In this document: piece by piece, positions 7,666 to 17,500 of the stretch | Position numbering within the stretch: position 1 is the first letter of the stretch | How the letters are laid out: each line of letters opens with the position of its first letter | NCBI RefSeq assembly: GCF_009728935.1 | Contig: NZ_CP034235.1 | Coordinates: forward strand, 7,775,501-7,839,500 | DNA from: Paenibacillus psychroresistens | GTDB lineage: Bacteria > Bacillota > Bacilli > Paenibacillales > NBRC-103111 | Length of the DNA: 64,000 bases | Direction: 5' to 3' | The notes under the pieces: model-generated | The model's database searches: none | The model's input: only the letters and a program-made list of their open reading frames with translations | Told to the model about the DNA's origin: nothing | Translations under genes and position numbers: made by a program

Positions 7666-9258
7666 TCACTCAAAAAATAAGTTTTTATCCTTAACAAAAA
7701 ACACACCTGTTGTGCTCTTCTCAATCTCTTTCTGGAAATCTTTAATCAAGAGTGAGGTTTTGGGGAATGCCTTACGCATGATCGTGACTTCACCTTCACC
7801 CTTTGTTTTCAGGACAGTTATCAAGGCATTCTTACGTTCATCAATAGTAAAAATCATCCGGCGAATCTGCTCATATTTACTGCGCATGGCTTCGCTTTCC
7901 GCTTCATCTGCAACTGTTCTTTCTTCAACAATTTTCTCAAAGGTTTCTTCAAATGCATCCAGCTCGCGCTTTAATTTATCCATGATCAGTGTCAGTTTTT
8001 GATGTTTATCCATGAGCTCGTCCAGCTCTTTTTTGAGAATGGCACGGTCAAAGCCTTCAATATTAATACTTGTTGATCTTTCGGCTTCATTACCGATGAA
8101 AGCTGTAACCACCTGAGCTTTGGCTTGTATTTTGCCACCAATAATTCGGCCGCGATTTACATCTAGAAATATATTATTAGCTGTCAGCTTGCAGCCGATA
8201 GCATATAAACCAATATGGATGTCCCCACCAGCTTGAATGGTACACTCATTGGCATGCTTCATATAGACATTATTAGCAGCTTGAATAAGCGCCTTCTCCT
8301 TACCAAAAATACCGCCTTTAATATAGATATCCCCTGTACGTGAAATGATGCTGTCGATGGCTCCAAGTCCCATATTACCGATCACTGAGATATCTTTAGT
8401 CGCATGTACGCTAAAGCCATCATTAATCGTCCCTTTAATTATAACGCTGCCATCGTAATCAATATTGCCTGTTTTACTGCCGACATCACCTTCAATAATC
8501 ATGACTTCTTGCACCATGATATTGCCATTTACTTTAGCAAACGCACCCTTAATACGCGCATGCAGTACAATTTTATCCCCTTCATTTACAGCCGATATGG
8601 TATCCCTATCATAGTACAACTGCTTATCTTTGCCCGAACTTGCTGGAATCACTTCTCCCGTTACCGATACTCCAGGAATACCTGCCTCCAGTAGTATTTT
8701 CTGACCGAGCCATTCTCCCTGCTTAACTTCATCTAAAAAATTCATTTCATAGTAATCAGCCGTTCCGTCCTGTTGAATGACAGGTTTGCGCTCCGATAAA
8801 GTATAATAAGTGACTTTTGCATCTTGTCCGTTTACAGGTGCAGTGCCTTTAGCAACTACAACCTCATCACCAGCGACTAACCCCGAGCTAATCACCTCAT
8901 GAAGAATGCCTACCTTCACTCCTGTCTTCTCAATAAAATCCATAATTTCTGTAGTGATTTCCGCTCGAGCTTCCTCTAGTTCTTCCTTCGACATATTTAT
9001 CCTTGCTTTTAACTCTAATAAATCTTTAGATATCACCAATTCAACCCGTGGCTTAATAATCCCTATCTCAATTGCTTCATTATGTATCATCGACAAAGCT
9101 TTTTTTAAATTAGCGAACTGGGTCAACGCAACCTGTGGAACTTCCTTCAATATTTGATCAAAATCCTTGAGCTGAAAACCAAGCTTAAAAACCTCAACAA
9201 AGACTTTTTCCCGTTCAGATTGCAGGTACAAATAATCGTTTTTATACAGATTCCGCAT
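7666..9258 (-). CDS. FapA/DUF342 family polymer-forming protein
   Basis: A 530-residue cytoplasmic protein of the FapA (DUF342) family. The N-terminal part (to about 150) includes VEVFKLGFQLKDFDQILKEV. The middle (about 170-400) is a repetitive beta-solenoid-like region, for example EGDVGSKTGNIDYDGSVIIK and ISRTGDIYIKGGIFGKEKAL. The C-terminal 130 residues are a charged coiled coil (KKELDELMDKHQKLTLIMDK). FapA proteins have been linked to polar flagellar assembly in some bacteria and to sporulation or envelope functions in Firmicutes. No flagellar gene is nearby, so the role here is open. I moved the start to ATG 9258 because GGAGGAG at about 9269-9275 is well placed; an upstream ATG at 9309 would add an unconserved leader. 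Confidence 0.85.
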   Translation of the reverse strand: MRNLYKNDYLYLQSEREKVFVEVFKLGFQLKDFDQILKEVPQVALTQFANLKKALSMIHNEAIEIGIIKPRVELVISKDLLELKARINMSKEELEEARAEITTEIMDFIEKTGVKVGILHEVISSGLVAGDEVVVAKGTAPVNGQDAKVTYYTLSERKPVIQQDGTADYYEMNFLDEVKQGEWLGQKILLEAGIPGVSVTGEVIPASSGKDKQLYYDRDTISAVNEGDKIVLHARIKGAFAKVNGNIMVQEVMIIEGDVGSKTGNIDYDGSVIIKGTINDGFSVHATKDISVIGNMGLGAIDSIISRTGDIYIKGGIFGKEKALIQAANNVYMKHANECTIQAGGDIHIGLYAIGCKLTANNIFLDVNRGRIIGGKIQAKAQVVTAFIGNEAERSTSINIEGFDRAILKKELDELMDKHQKLTLIMDKLKRELDAFEETFEKIVEERTVADEAESEAMRSKYEQIRRMIFTIDERKNALITVLKTKGEGEVTIMRKAFPKTSLLIKDFQKEIEKSTTGVFFVKDKNLFFE

Positions 9259-9481
9259 GACTAAATCTCCTCCATGAATGCCTTTAATACTCCTTATGCG
9301 AAAATCCAATTACTATAAATGTGCGTAAAAATGAATATAATCTATATAAAAATAAGCCCTCTATTAAATTTGGTAATGAACCCTAGCTTATTACTATTCT
9401 ACATTAAATTTTATTCCCCTGCATTATATCTTGCAACTAATTATACACTACAATTGCCTTGAAATGTGGGTGAGTAATTAA

Positions 9482-9509
9482 GAGGGCTGAGGATAAATAC
9501 CTAGCCCTC
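9482..9509. terminator. Hairpin terminator, likely bidirectional
   Basis: GAGGGCT (9482-9488) pairs with AGCCCTC (9503-9509) in the gap between the fapA-like promoter side and the stop of the 55-residue gene at 9536. An AT-rich run follows on both sides. Confidence 0.6.
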
Positions 9510-9535
9510 CATTTATTATATTATGATCTTAGCAT

Positions 9536-9703
9536 TTACTTCTTGTGATCGGCGCCATTAGAAGCCTCAGCCTCGCATACTTGCTCCAGCGCGTCATTGA
9601 ATTCCTCTTCATTGTGTGAGGCCAGCTTATCACCGAACTGATCTAATTGTGACGGACTGCTTGCTGGCCCGTCATTATCTGGTTTGTTGTTTCTTCCTGA
9701 CAT
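9536..9703 (-). CDS. Small acidic hypothetical protein (55 aa)
   Basis: A short reading frame of 55 codons beginning MSGRNNKPDNDGPASS and ending ASNGADHKK. It is strongly acidic in its second half (HNEEEFNDALEQVCEAEA). The ribosome-binding site is excellent (GGAGGAGGTG ending about six bases before ATG 9703) and a hairpin terminator lies just after the stop, so it is very probably a real gene. The size and composition resemble small hydrophilic proteins of spore formers, but I recognise no family. It is divergent from yxlE, and a 15-bp palindrome lies between the two. Confidence 0.75.
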   Translation of the reverse strand: MSGRNNKPDNDGPASSPSQLDQFGDKLASHNEEEFNDALEQVCEAEASNGADHKK

Positions 9704-9722
9704 ACTAATCACCTCCTCCGTG

Positions 9723-9737
9723 TTAGGGTAACCCTAA
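9723..9737. promoter_or_regulatory. 15-bp palindrome, possible operator
   Basis: TTAGGGT-A-ACCCTAA is a perfect inverted repeat with 7-bp arms. It lies just upstream of the ribosome-binding site of the 55-residue gene (minus) and about 45 bp before the -35 of the proposed yxlEFG promoter (plus), so it could control either side. Confidence 0.4.
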
Positions 9738-9780
9738 TACGGCTCAGCATACCTTCAAGGTTTAGGTATTGACAAAAGTA

Positions 9781-9809
9781 TTGACAAAATCAACCCTATC
9801 GACTGTACT
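9781..9809 (+). promoter_or_regulatory. Candidate sigma-A promoter of yxlEFG
   Basis: TTGACA (9781-9786), 17 bp, TGTACT (9804-9809). A second TTGACA lies 13 bp upstream. In B. subtilis the homologous genes sit in the sigY operon, so an ECF promoter is an alternative, but I see no clear match to one. Confidence 0.45.
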
Positions 9810-9890
9810 TTAAATAGTAGCTTTAGTTGGCATAATTTTACTTACTCTAGGACTAAGCTTATATAAATAATCAAAAAGGAGGCATGTTAT

Positions 9891-10079
9891 ATGTCGATTA
9901 GCTGGAATGTGATTCTACCTGTAATCCTTATTGAGTTGATTCTGATGGCTATTGCACTTGTTGATTTGGCTAAAACTGAGAAAACCAATGGACCTAAGCT
10001 AATGTGGGTGACAATTATTGTTTTAGGCAATTTGCTTGGTACCATCGCATATTTCATTTTTGGAAGGAGAAATTCATAG
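9891..10079 (+). CDS. yxlE: YxlE-like small membrane protein (PLDc_N-type)
   Basis: A 62-residue protein with two hydrophobic helices (ISWNVILPVILIELILMAIA and MWVTIIVLGNLLGTIAYFIF) joined by a short polar loop (LAKTEKTNGPK) and ending FGRRNS. Size, motif and order match B. subtilis YxlE, a member of the sigY-yxlCDEFG operon whose product takes part in controlling SigY. Here sigY, yxlC and yxlD are absent upstream. It has an AAAGGAGG ribosome-binding site. Its stop overlaps the GTG start of the ATPase gene (TAGTG), which shows translational coupling. Confidence 0.82.
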   Translation: MSISWNVILPVILIELILMAIALVDLAKTEKTNGPKLMWVTIIVLGNLLGTIAYFIFGRRNS

Positions 10080-10984
10080 TGCCTTTACTTCGGGTTAATC
10101 AGTTGACTAAGCACTATGGTGCTAAAATAGCTGTTAACATGCTAACTTTTAATGTCTTAGAGGGACGTTGTGTTGCGCTATTAGGACCCAATGGGGCTGG
10201 CAAAACTACCACTTTGCAAATGCTCTCTGGATTGCTGGCTCCCTCGTCTGGAACTATTGGTTTTGAAGGTACGGATGAACTCGATATACGGCAATCGATT
10301 GGCTATTTGCCGCAATATCCTGCTTTCTATAATTGGATGAGCGGCAAGGAGTTCCTTGAGTTCACGGGAAAGCTGGCTCATTTATCACAGAAGGAAGCAG
10401 CCTTGAGAGCGAGCAACATTCTCGATAGAGTTGGGCTGAAGGATGCGGCCAAACGCCGGATTGGCGGCTACTCTGGTGGGATGAAGCAGCGGCTTGGACT
10501 GGCACAAGCCATCATTCATCGCCCTAAGCTGCTCTTGTTGGATGAACCGGTTTCCTCACTCGATCCCATCGGTAGAAGCGAGGTCTTAGAGCTTATGCAA
10601 GAATTGAAGCAGGAAACCACTATCCTATTCTCCACCCATGTGCTTCATGATGCCGAGGCCATCTGCGACGACGTACTGATTATTCGTGACGGCCAAATTG
10701 TACTAAATGGTGAGTTGGGTAAGATCATGCTAGAGAATCAGCAGCCTATCATATCCATTGCACTTTCCAGTAATGATCAGATTTGGCTGCATTCTTTAGC
10801 TAACAAACCCTATGTAATTGATTTCGAAACCCAACATAACGCAGCTAAAATTACCGTAAATGATTTGGAGTTGGCGAAGGTTGACCTTCTAAAAGAGATT
10901 GTCGATAGGGGCATTTCAATTATGAAATTTGAGGTTGCTCAATCCACGCTGGAGGATTTATTCATGAAGGTGGTGGCTCGGTGA
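10079..10984 (+). CDS. yxlF: ABC transporter ATP-binding protein, YxlF-like
   Basis: A 301-residue ABC ATPase with Walker A GPNGAGKTT, Q-loop YLPQYPAFYNWMSG, signature YSGGMKQRLGLAQA, Walker B LLLLDEP and switch His in LFSTHVLHDAE. The 80-residue C-terminal tail is typical of ABC-2 export ATPases. GTG 10079 is chosen because GGAAGGAG precedes it and the product starts at VPLLRVNQLTKHYG. A longer frame starting inside yxlE would add only out-of-frame yxlE sequence. It pairs with the overlapping permease gene. The substrate is unknown. Confidence 0.92.
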   Translation: MPLLRVNQLTKHYGAKIAVNMLTFNVLEGRCVALLGPNGAGKTTTLQMLSGLLAPSSGTIGFEGTDELDIRQSIGYLPQYPAFYNWMSGKEFLEFTGKLAHLSQKEAALRASNILDRVGLKDAAKRRIGGYSGGMKQRLGLAQAIIHRPKLLLLDEPVSSLDPIGRSEVLELMQELKQETTILFSTHVLHDAEAICDDVLIIRDGQIVLNGELGKIMLENQQPIISIALSSNDQIWLHSLANKPYVIDFETQHNAAKITVNDLELAKVDLLKEIVDRGISIMKFEVAQSTLEDLFMKVVAR

Positions 10985-11754
10985 TGACACAATGGCTCGT
11001 TTTATTTAAAAAGGAAAATCTGGAAATGTGGAGAAATCACAAATGGCTGTGGGTTCCGCTTGTTTTTATTCTGTTAGGTATGATGAATCCTGTACTGAAT
11101 TTTTATATGCCTCAAATTCTCGAAGCCAATGGTATTGCTAAGGAGGTTCTCCTGACGATTCCTATACCTACAGCTGCTGATACAATGATCAAAACATTAT
11201 CCCAATTCAACACGCTAGGCATACTTGTCCTCGTGCTTTCTTTTATGGGAACATTGGCTAGTGAACGGCAGAATGGCTCGGCTATTATGGTACTAGTTAA
11301 GCCCGTAGCTCATCTTTCTTATGTAACCACCAAATGGGCGGGGATGTTTTCATTGACGATCCTATCTTTTGTTCTCGGATATCTAGCAGCGTGGTATTAT
11401 ACGGGGCAGCTTATTGGCGATGTAGATTTTGCTCAGGTTTGGCCGAGCTTGCTTATTTACAGTCTTTGGCTCTTATTCGTCCTATCAGTCACTCTGCTTT
11501 ATAGCAGCATGCTGAAATCGACAGGTGGAATCGCCTTTCTTTCCTTGCTAACAGTAGCCGGCTTTTCGTTATCTAGCCAACTATTAACACGTTATATGAA
11601 ATGGAGTCCAGGCCACCTATCGAAAGCTGCAGGAGATCTGGTTACAAAAGGAAGCTCGCAAAATCAGCTTTGGCTGCCGATAGGTGTGACTATTATCCTG
11701 ATTATTGGGCTGATTTATGGGGCAGCTTCTATTTCAAAGCGGAAATTGAGCTGA
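10981..11754 (+). CDS. yxlG: ABC-2 type permease, YxlG-like
   Basis: A 257-residue membrane protein with six hydrophobic segments (LWVPLVFILLGMMNPVLNFY, LGILVLVLSFMGTLASE, FSLTILSFVLGYLAAWYY, LIYSLWLLFVLSVTLLY, GGIAFLSLLTVAGFSL, LPIGVTIILIIGLIYGAA) and the SERQNGSAIMVLVKPV loop common in ABC-2 permeases. The start is GTG 10981 or ATG 10984, overlapping the ATPase stop. It forms the exporter with YxlF. The 3' end faces a second ABC permease gene 14 bp away on the other strand. Confidence 0.88.
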   Translation: MMTQWLVLFKKENLEMWRNHKWLWVPLVFILLGMMNPVLNFYMPQILEANGIAKEVLLTIPIPTAADTMIKTLSQFNTLGILVLVLSFMGTLASERQNGSAIMVLVKPVAHLSYVTTKWAGMFSLTILSFVLGYLAAWYYTGQLIGDVDFAQVWPSLLIYSLWLLFVLSVTLLYSSMLKSTGGIAFLSLLTVAGFSLSSQLLTRYMKWSPGHLSKAAGDLVTKGSSQNQLWLPIGVTIILIIGLIYGAASISKRKLS

Positions 11755-11768
11755 TATCGGAGCTCAAT

Positions 11769-12749
11769 CTAGTAAACATCCCGCCTGGTAAAGGATACGA
11801 ATGCCACTGTCAGCGCCAATGCACCCCAGACCAAGAGTACCAGCATTGAAAAGCCCAGTGACATCCCTGGTATCGGTGGTGCCACATCTTCAAAATAATC
11901 GATTAGCTGGAGATTCACCATAAAGAGATACTTGGCAGATTCCCAAGAAGCTATCATCGTACTCAGAATAGTTCCTGCAATGAGGCAAGCCAACATGGTT
12001 CCCATCACCGCTGCTGTGCTGCGAAACAGCACCGATAACATGAAGGTGATTGTTGCTACTACGAGTGAGACGAACCAAGCTAGACCAAGCTCCATGATAA
12101 TATATTGCCATTGCGGCAGTAAATGTACACCAGTTGCATCCAACAAACCATCGCTTAAAGAAAACCCAATAATAACGGGGGCAGTCCACCCTTGAAAGCC
12201 GAAGATCAGCCCTGAGATCAAGGCCGACAGTGAGCCGAACAAAGTAATAATAAACGAGACACAGAGCATCAGCGCCAAGTATTTACTGAGTAGAATCCGC
12301 CACCTGCGAGCTTTGCGAGTCAACAAGACCTTAATCGTTCCAGCACTATACTCGGAGGATACCAGGTCTGCCGCGATGATCATCATCATTAAAGGCAGCA
12401 ACAGGCTAATTCCGCTTTTTACGAAGCCTCGAACAAAGGTTGGCGCCCCTGGCTCAGCCGGATTAACGTCATGGTCTAGATAGTATTGCTGCTGATCTAT
12501 ACGTGCCTTGAGATCCTCTCGCCCATCCTCTGGTGTCCGACCACTCGACAAACGATTTTCCCAGCCAGAAATCCGCTGCTCCAAAGCTATCCGCCAATCG
12601 GTATTACCAAATCGCTTGAGATTCTCTTGAGCTTGGCGAAGCTGTGCATAGGTGAACAAAGAGATAAGAATCCCAATAATTAACGTAATCACGAGCAGCC
12701 TGCGCTTCCCGGTAATTTTGACCATTTCGTTATAGACCAAATTAATCAA
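11769..12749 (-). CDS. ABC-2 type permease of a second exporter
   Basis: A 326-residue permease. A TM at about 16-36 is followed by a large extracytoplasmic loop of roughly 75 residues (ENLKRFGNTDWRIALEQRI to DHDVNPAEPGAP), then five more TM segments. It carries the ABC-2 landmark AADLVSSEYSAGTIKVLLTR. It overlaps the ATPase gene upstream by 8 bp and is the last gene of the three-gene unit SGNH hydrolase, ATPase, permease. It resembles bacitracin/lantibiotic-type or general ABC-2 exporters. The substrate is not deducible. Confidence 0.87.
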   Translation of the reverse strand: MINLVYNEMVKITGKRRLLVITLIIGILISLFTYAQLRQAQENLKRFGNTDWRIALEQRISGWENRLSSGRTPEDGREDLKARIDQQQYYLDHDVNPAEPGAPTFVRGFVKSGISLLLPLMMMIIAADLVSSEYSAGTIKVLLTRKARRWRILLSKYLALMLCVSFIITLFGSLSALISGLIFGFQGWTAPVIIGFSLSDGLLDATGVHLLPQWQYIIMELGLAWFVSLVVATITFMLSVLFRSTAAVMGTMLACLIAGTILSTMIASWESAKYLFMVNLQLIDYFEDVAPPIPGMSLGFSMLVLLVWGALALTVAFVSFTRRDVY

Positions 12750-13653
12750 TGCTTTCCCCTCCCGTCAGCTCAATGAACAGATCCTCTAGAGAGGGAAGCT
12801 TGCGGCTTAGCTCCATTACCGTTACTCCCGCTTCGACCAACACCTGATTCCATCGCCCAACCTCTTGTTCCATATAAGGGGTCTTCACAACATTTCCAAC
12901 CACCTCTACTGAATCCGTTAGCGTTCGCAGCACTTCTACCCCTTGAGCTTGAGGGGATAACCGCCAATTCACCCGCTCTTGATCAGCCAAAAGATTAACC
13001 ACGGTATCTACACGAACAATCCGTCCCTTGGAAATAATCGCCACTCGATCACACATTAGCTGAATCTCACTCAAAAGATGGCTGGAGACCAGCACACTTA
13101 AACCCTCCTGCTCCGCAAGATAGCGGATGAACTCTCTCATCTCACGAATACCCGAGGGATCCAGCCCATTCGTCGGCTCATCGAGAATAAGCACCTTAGG
13201 CCGTCCCAGCAAAGCTTGGGCAATACCTAGCCGTTGACGCATCCCCAAAGAATAAGTCTTCACTTTATCGTGTATTCTTGCACCCAGCCCGACAAGCCGG
13301 ACTACTTCCGTCATCCGCGCCTCATCAATCCCATCCATCATCCGTGCAAAATATTGCAGGTTGCGCCAGCCGCTTAAATAAGTGTATAACTCAGGGTTTT
13401 CCACAATACACCCCATCTGGCTCATAGCCTCAGGAAACTGTTTCTGCAGGTCATATCCGCAGATGTGTATAGAGCCAGCCGTTGGTTTAATCAATCCAAC
13501 AAGCATTCGAATCGTCGTTGTTTTCCCCGCACCATTTGGCCCAAGAAAACCAAATACCTCGCCGCGCGTCAGCTCAAAATCAAGCCCCTGAATAATCTCA
13601 CGTTTTCCGATTATTTTGCGCAAGCCTTTGACTGATAATGTAATCTGACTCAT
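12742..13653 (-). CDS. ABC transporter ATP-binding protein
   Basis: A 303-residue ATPase with GPNGAGKTT (Walker A), GCIVENPELYTYLSGWRN (Q-loop region), YSLGMRQRLGIAQALLG (signature in the variant SLGM form common in BcrA/NatA-type ATPases), VLILDEPTNGLDPSG (Walker B) and SSHLLSE (H-loop). ATG 13653 overlaps the stop of the SGNH hydrolase gene (ATGA), and the permease gene overlaps its end. The three genes are thus translationally coupled. Confidence 0.92.
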   Translation of the reverse strand: MSQITLSVKGLRKIIGKREIIQGLDFELTRGEVFGFLGPNGAGKTTTIRMLVGLIKPTAGSIHICGYDLQKQFPEAMSQMGCIVENPELYTYLSGWRNLQYFARMMDGIDEARMTEVVRLVGLGARIHDKVKTYSLGMRQRLGIAQALLGRPKVLILDEPTNGLDPSGIREMREFIRYLAEQEGLSVLVSSHLLSEIQLMCDRVAIISKGRIVRVDTVVNLLADQERVNWRLSPQAQGVEVLRTLTDSVEVVGNVVKTPYMEQEVGRWNQVLVEAGVTVMELSRKLPSLEDLFIELTGGESID

Positions 13654-14471
13654 TCAGTCACCCCCTGCTCGTCGATCAGTGAAGCTACCCGATCACCCAT
13701 TAATAGATAGCCGGCCGCATTCGGATGGAATAAATCTCTGGCTAGATAATCCTGAACCTTCAATTGGAATATATCTGCTGTCGGCACCAAAACGGTCAAC
13801 GGAAAGCTCGCAGCCGTATCTGCCATTTTATAGTTCCAGTCTCGGATAATTTCATTGGTTCTCTCTGCATTTTCTAAAGCGCTAAATGGATTGTACAATC
13901 CAATTAAGTAAATGTTAGCCTTGGCGTTTTCCCCACGAAGCTGCTTGAGAATGGCATCCAGCTGCTGCGTATACTTATCTTCTATAGGTTGAATATAGGT
14001 GGAGTCCAAATTCCCCAGTGTTTCGCCACTTTGGAATAAATCATTCGCACCTATACTTATCACAATCACATCCGCTGTCTTTATTTCACTCTGCAATTTA
14101 CTTTGATTGAGCTCATCTGCAAGCTGGCTAGTGGTTTGACCATTTACACCGTAATTGCTCACAACTACTTCTTGCTTCAATTTCCCCTGTAAATCTTCTA
14201 GCAAGTAACCTACATAACCCTTGCCGCTTGGATCTCCCGTTCCTTTGGTCAATGAATCCCCTAGCGCAAGCAAGTGAAAATGATCATCTGCTCCCACTGG
14301 ATCAGGTGTTGTTTCCACCAGCGCGGGCACTGTAGCTGGCACCAGCGGTGATGATGAGCTGCTGAAATAATTCTGGAATGACCACGTTAATCCTCCCAAC
14401 CAAACTAAACAGGATATAGCCGATATACTCATAAGCCACTTAATGGATCTTTCCCTGATCAAGCTCATCAC
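13650..14471 (-). CDS. Membrane-anchored SGNH/GDSL hydrolase
   Basis: A 273-residue protein. An N-terminal hydrophobic anchor (LMSISAISCLVWLGGLTWSF) is followed by a Ser/Pro-rich linker and an SGNH hydrolase domain with block I ALGDSLTKGTGD, block II NYGVNGQTTSQL, block III ISIGANDLF and block V DLFHPNAAGYL, so Ser, Gly, Asn and the Asp-His pair are all present. It is probably an extracytoplasmic esterase or lipase, comparable to the B. subtilis YpmR group. The start is GTG 14471 or ATG 14468, behind AAGGGG. It is first in a unit with an ABC exporter, which suggests that the enzyme acts on the exported compound or on the envelope. Confidence 0.88.
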   Translation of the reverse strand: MMSLIRERSIKWLMSISAISCLVWLGGLTWSFQNYFSSSSSPLVPATVPALVETTPDPVGADDHFHLLALGDSLTKGTGDPSGKGYVGYLLEDLQGKLKQEVVVSNYGVNGQTTSQLADELNQSKLQSEIKTADVIVISIGANDLFQSGETLGNLDSTYIQPIEDKYTQQLDAILKQLRGENAKANIYLIGLYNPFSALENAERTNEIIRDWNYKMADTAASFPLTVLVPTADIFQLKVQDYLARDLFHPNAAGYLLMGDRVASLIDEQGVTE

Positions 14472-14573
14472 ACCCCTTAACAGCCTATTGCTTCAAACAT
14501 ACCACATGAAGCTGAAAATCAGCTTAATCTTTAAATAAAGGAATATGGGAGTTTTTGTCGAAAATAATGCTGT

Positions 14574-17500
14574 ATGATGACTAAAAAAAGAATTTTTCTG
14601 ACTATTGGCTGCTTTTTCCTAATCCTAACGGTAATCCGAATTATCTGGATCCTACTTCAGAATACACCCGATCATGTTCAGGCCGTAAAGGGTGAAGTGG
14701 ATTTAAGGAATTGGGAATTCAAAGATACCCACGTTCTTTCATTGGATGGCCAGTGGGAGTTTTACCCTAGTATATTGCTGCTGCAGAGTGACAAAGACAA
14801 GCACACCATCCCCGATGATAAAGTGTTTATTAACGTGCCTGGAACTTGGAACAGCACAATAGCTAACGATAAAAACCCAACCTTCGGTTATGGCAGCTAT
14901 CGTTTACGGCTGCTGATCCAACCAGATAAAGATCAATTGTTTAGTATTCGCATACCTCCTATTGCTTCCTCCTCCGAGCTATATGTCAATGGCCGTTTAT
15001 TAGCTCATTCCGGCAAACCTGCAGCAAGCGAGGAGCAATACATAGCAGGCAATGTGCCTTATACAGTCTCGTTTGCTACCGATCAGAGTGAGATTGAGAT
15101 CATCATTGTTACTGCCAATTATGCGGACCGTTTAACTGGCGGGCTATTTCTACCAGTAAAATTCGGCACAGATCTTGCTATCGATAGAGCTGTCGGTTTC
15201 TCAGTTGGTACACAGCTTGCGGTTTGTCTGCTCCTTCTGATGCATGTGATCTATATCTTAATTTTATATTGGGTTGGAGCCCGCCAGAAGGTGCTGCTCT
15301 CTTTTGCGATGCTCATTCTTTGTGCCATTATCACGATCCTGATCGATGATGATCGCTTGTTGCCGGCTTGGTCCACATTAAACTATGAATGGACCTTAAA
15401 GCTATACTACCTGGGTTATCTTGGGCTTGCTACATTTTTGACTCAATATGCCAAGGGGCTTTTACCCGAATATGCATCGTTCAGAGGTTTTCGCTGGTAC
15501 ACCTACTTCTGCGGCATTTATTTCCTATTCGCACTGTTTCTACCGGTCAAAACTATAATGCTCACAGATGCCCTTCATACCTTAGTCATCGTAGTCCCTT
15601 TCTTCGTGCTTCCAACCCTGCTATTCCGTTCAGCAAGACGAGGCAATGAGGATGCCATTTATTTATTGCTCGGCTCAACTGCTATTACAACGAATATGGT
15701 TTGGGGCATTATTAAGAATTTAGGCATAATCGAGCTAGGCTTCTACCCTATCGATATTATCGCTTGCTTTGTCGCATTTGCCGCCTTCTGGTTCAAAGGC
15801 TATTTCCGTACATCTACTCAAAGAGCCATACTCACCGACCAGCTTCAAAAAGCAGACAAGCTTAAAGATGACTTTCTGCTTAATACCTCTCATGAGCTGC
15901 GAAATCCCTTGCACGGAATGCTAAACATTGCCCAGACTGTGCTAAATAGTGAAAGTAGATATGACGAAGGCAAGAATAGAGAACATATGATGCTGCTTAT
16001 CTCTGTCGGGAAACGAATGTCGTTCCTGCTGAATGACCTGCTGGATTTAACGATGCTGAAAGAAAGTCGTGTTCGGCTTCAGCTGAAGAATCTACAAGTG
16101 CAAACCGTTGCTGCTGGCGCCTTGGATATGCTGCGATTTATGACGGAAGGTAAACCTATCCTGTTAATTAATAACATTCCCGATACTTTTCCGCCTGTTA
16201 TTGCAGATGAGAATCGCCTTATCCAGATCCTGTTTAATCTGCTGCATAATGCAGTAAAATTTACTAAAGAAGGCTCTATTACCATTGACGCTCAGATTAT
16301 AGATGGTAAAGCCCATATTCAAATCACGGATACGGGAATTGGGATGAATCTGGAAACACTGCGAAGAATATTTCAACCTTACGAACAAGGTGAAGTGGAT
16401 CAAACCGAAAGTGTAGTGGGACTTGGTCTGGGCTTGAATATTTGCAAGCAGCTTGTAGAGCTGCATCACGGCACACTAACCGTTAGCTCCACGCTCGATC
16501 AAGGTTCATCCTTCACTCTGAGCTTGCCGCTTTCCATGGCTCCCCTTCAAGAGGTTGAGCCTAATCACACGGAGTTGCTTTCCTTAGTCCATTTAGAAGC
16601 TGCCGCAGCTAGCTCAAGCATAACCCTTGAACCAAAAACCGCACTTGCTGCTGATAGACCAAAAATCTTAGTGGTAGATGATGATCCTATTAACTTGAGT
16701 ATTCTGGTAAGTGTGCTCACTGAGGAGCGTTATGATATCGTTACGGCTACAAGTGGAACAGAAGCCATAGCTCTTTTGGATACTAGGGAGTGGGATTTAA
16801 TTATTTCGGATGTTATGATGCCTCAAATGTCTGGTTACGAACTTTCACGATCGATACGTGAGCGTTTTTCTGTCTCAGAGCTGCCCATTCTGCTGCTAAC
16901 CGCACGTAATCGGCCTCAGGATATTGATGCAGGATTTCTTGCTGGAGCTAATGATTACGTCACGAAGCCTGTCGATACGATGGAGCTGCAGTCACGCGTA
17001 AGAGCACTGACCGAAATCAAAAAATCGATCCACGATCGTTTGCGTATGGAAGGCGCGTGGCTGCAAGCGCAAATCCAGCCTCATTTCCTATTCAACACTT
17101 TGAATGCCATCGCAGCGTTAAGTGAATTCGACACAGATCGCATGCGCACCCTGCTTGTTGAATTCGGCAATTATTTACAAGGGAGCTTCGACTTCCGTAA
17201 TTCCGAACGCGTGATTCCACTTAAGGATGAGCTGGATTTAGTTCGTTCCTATCTCTTTATTGAAAAAGAACGCTTTGAAGAGCGGCTGCAGGTGACCTGG
17301 AATATCGATGAGAGCCTTGTGCTTTCTATCCCACCGCTTTCCATCCAGCCGCTTGTCGAGAATGCCATCCGGCATGGCATAATGAAGCGCACTGAAGGCG
17401 GAACCATTCATATTCAGATTATCGATTATGGTGATTATGCGGAGGTGACAGTGGCAGATGACGGGATTGGAATGGATATTACTGCGCATAAGCAGCTATT

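Noticed and set aside
14545-14577. 10-codon leader peptide gene before the hybrid kinase
   Set aside because: It overlaps the kinase start neatly (TGATG), but the ribosome-binding site is poorly spaced and ten codons are easily found by chance.
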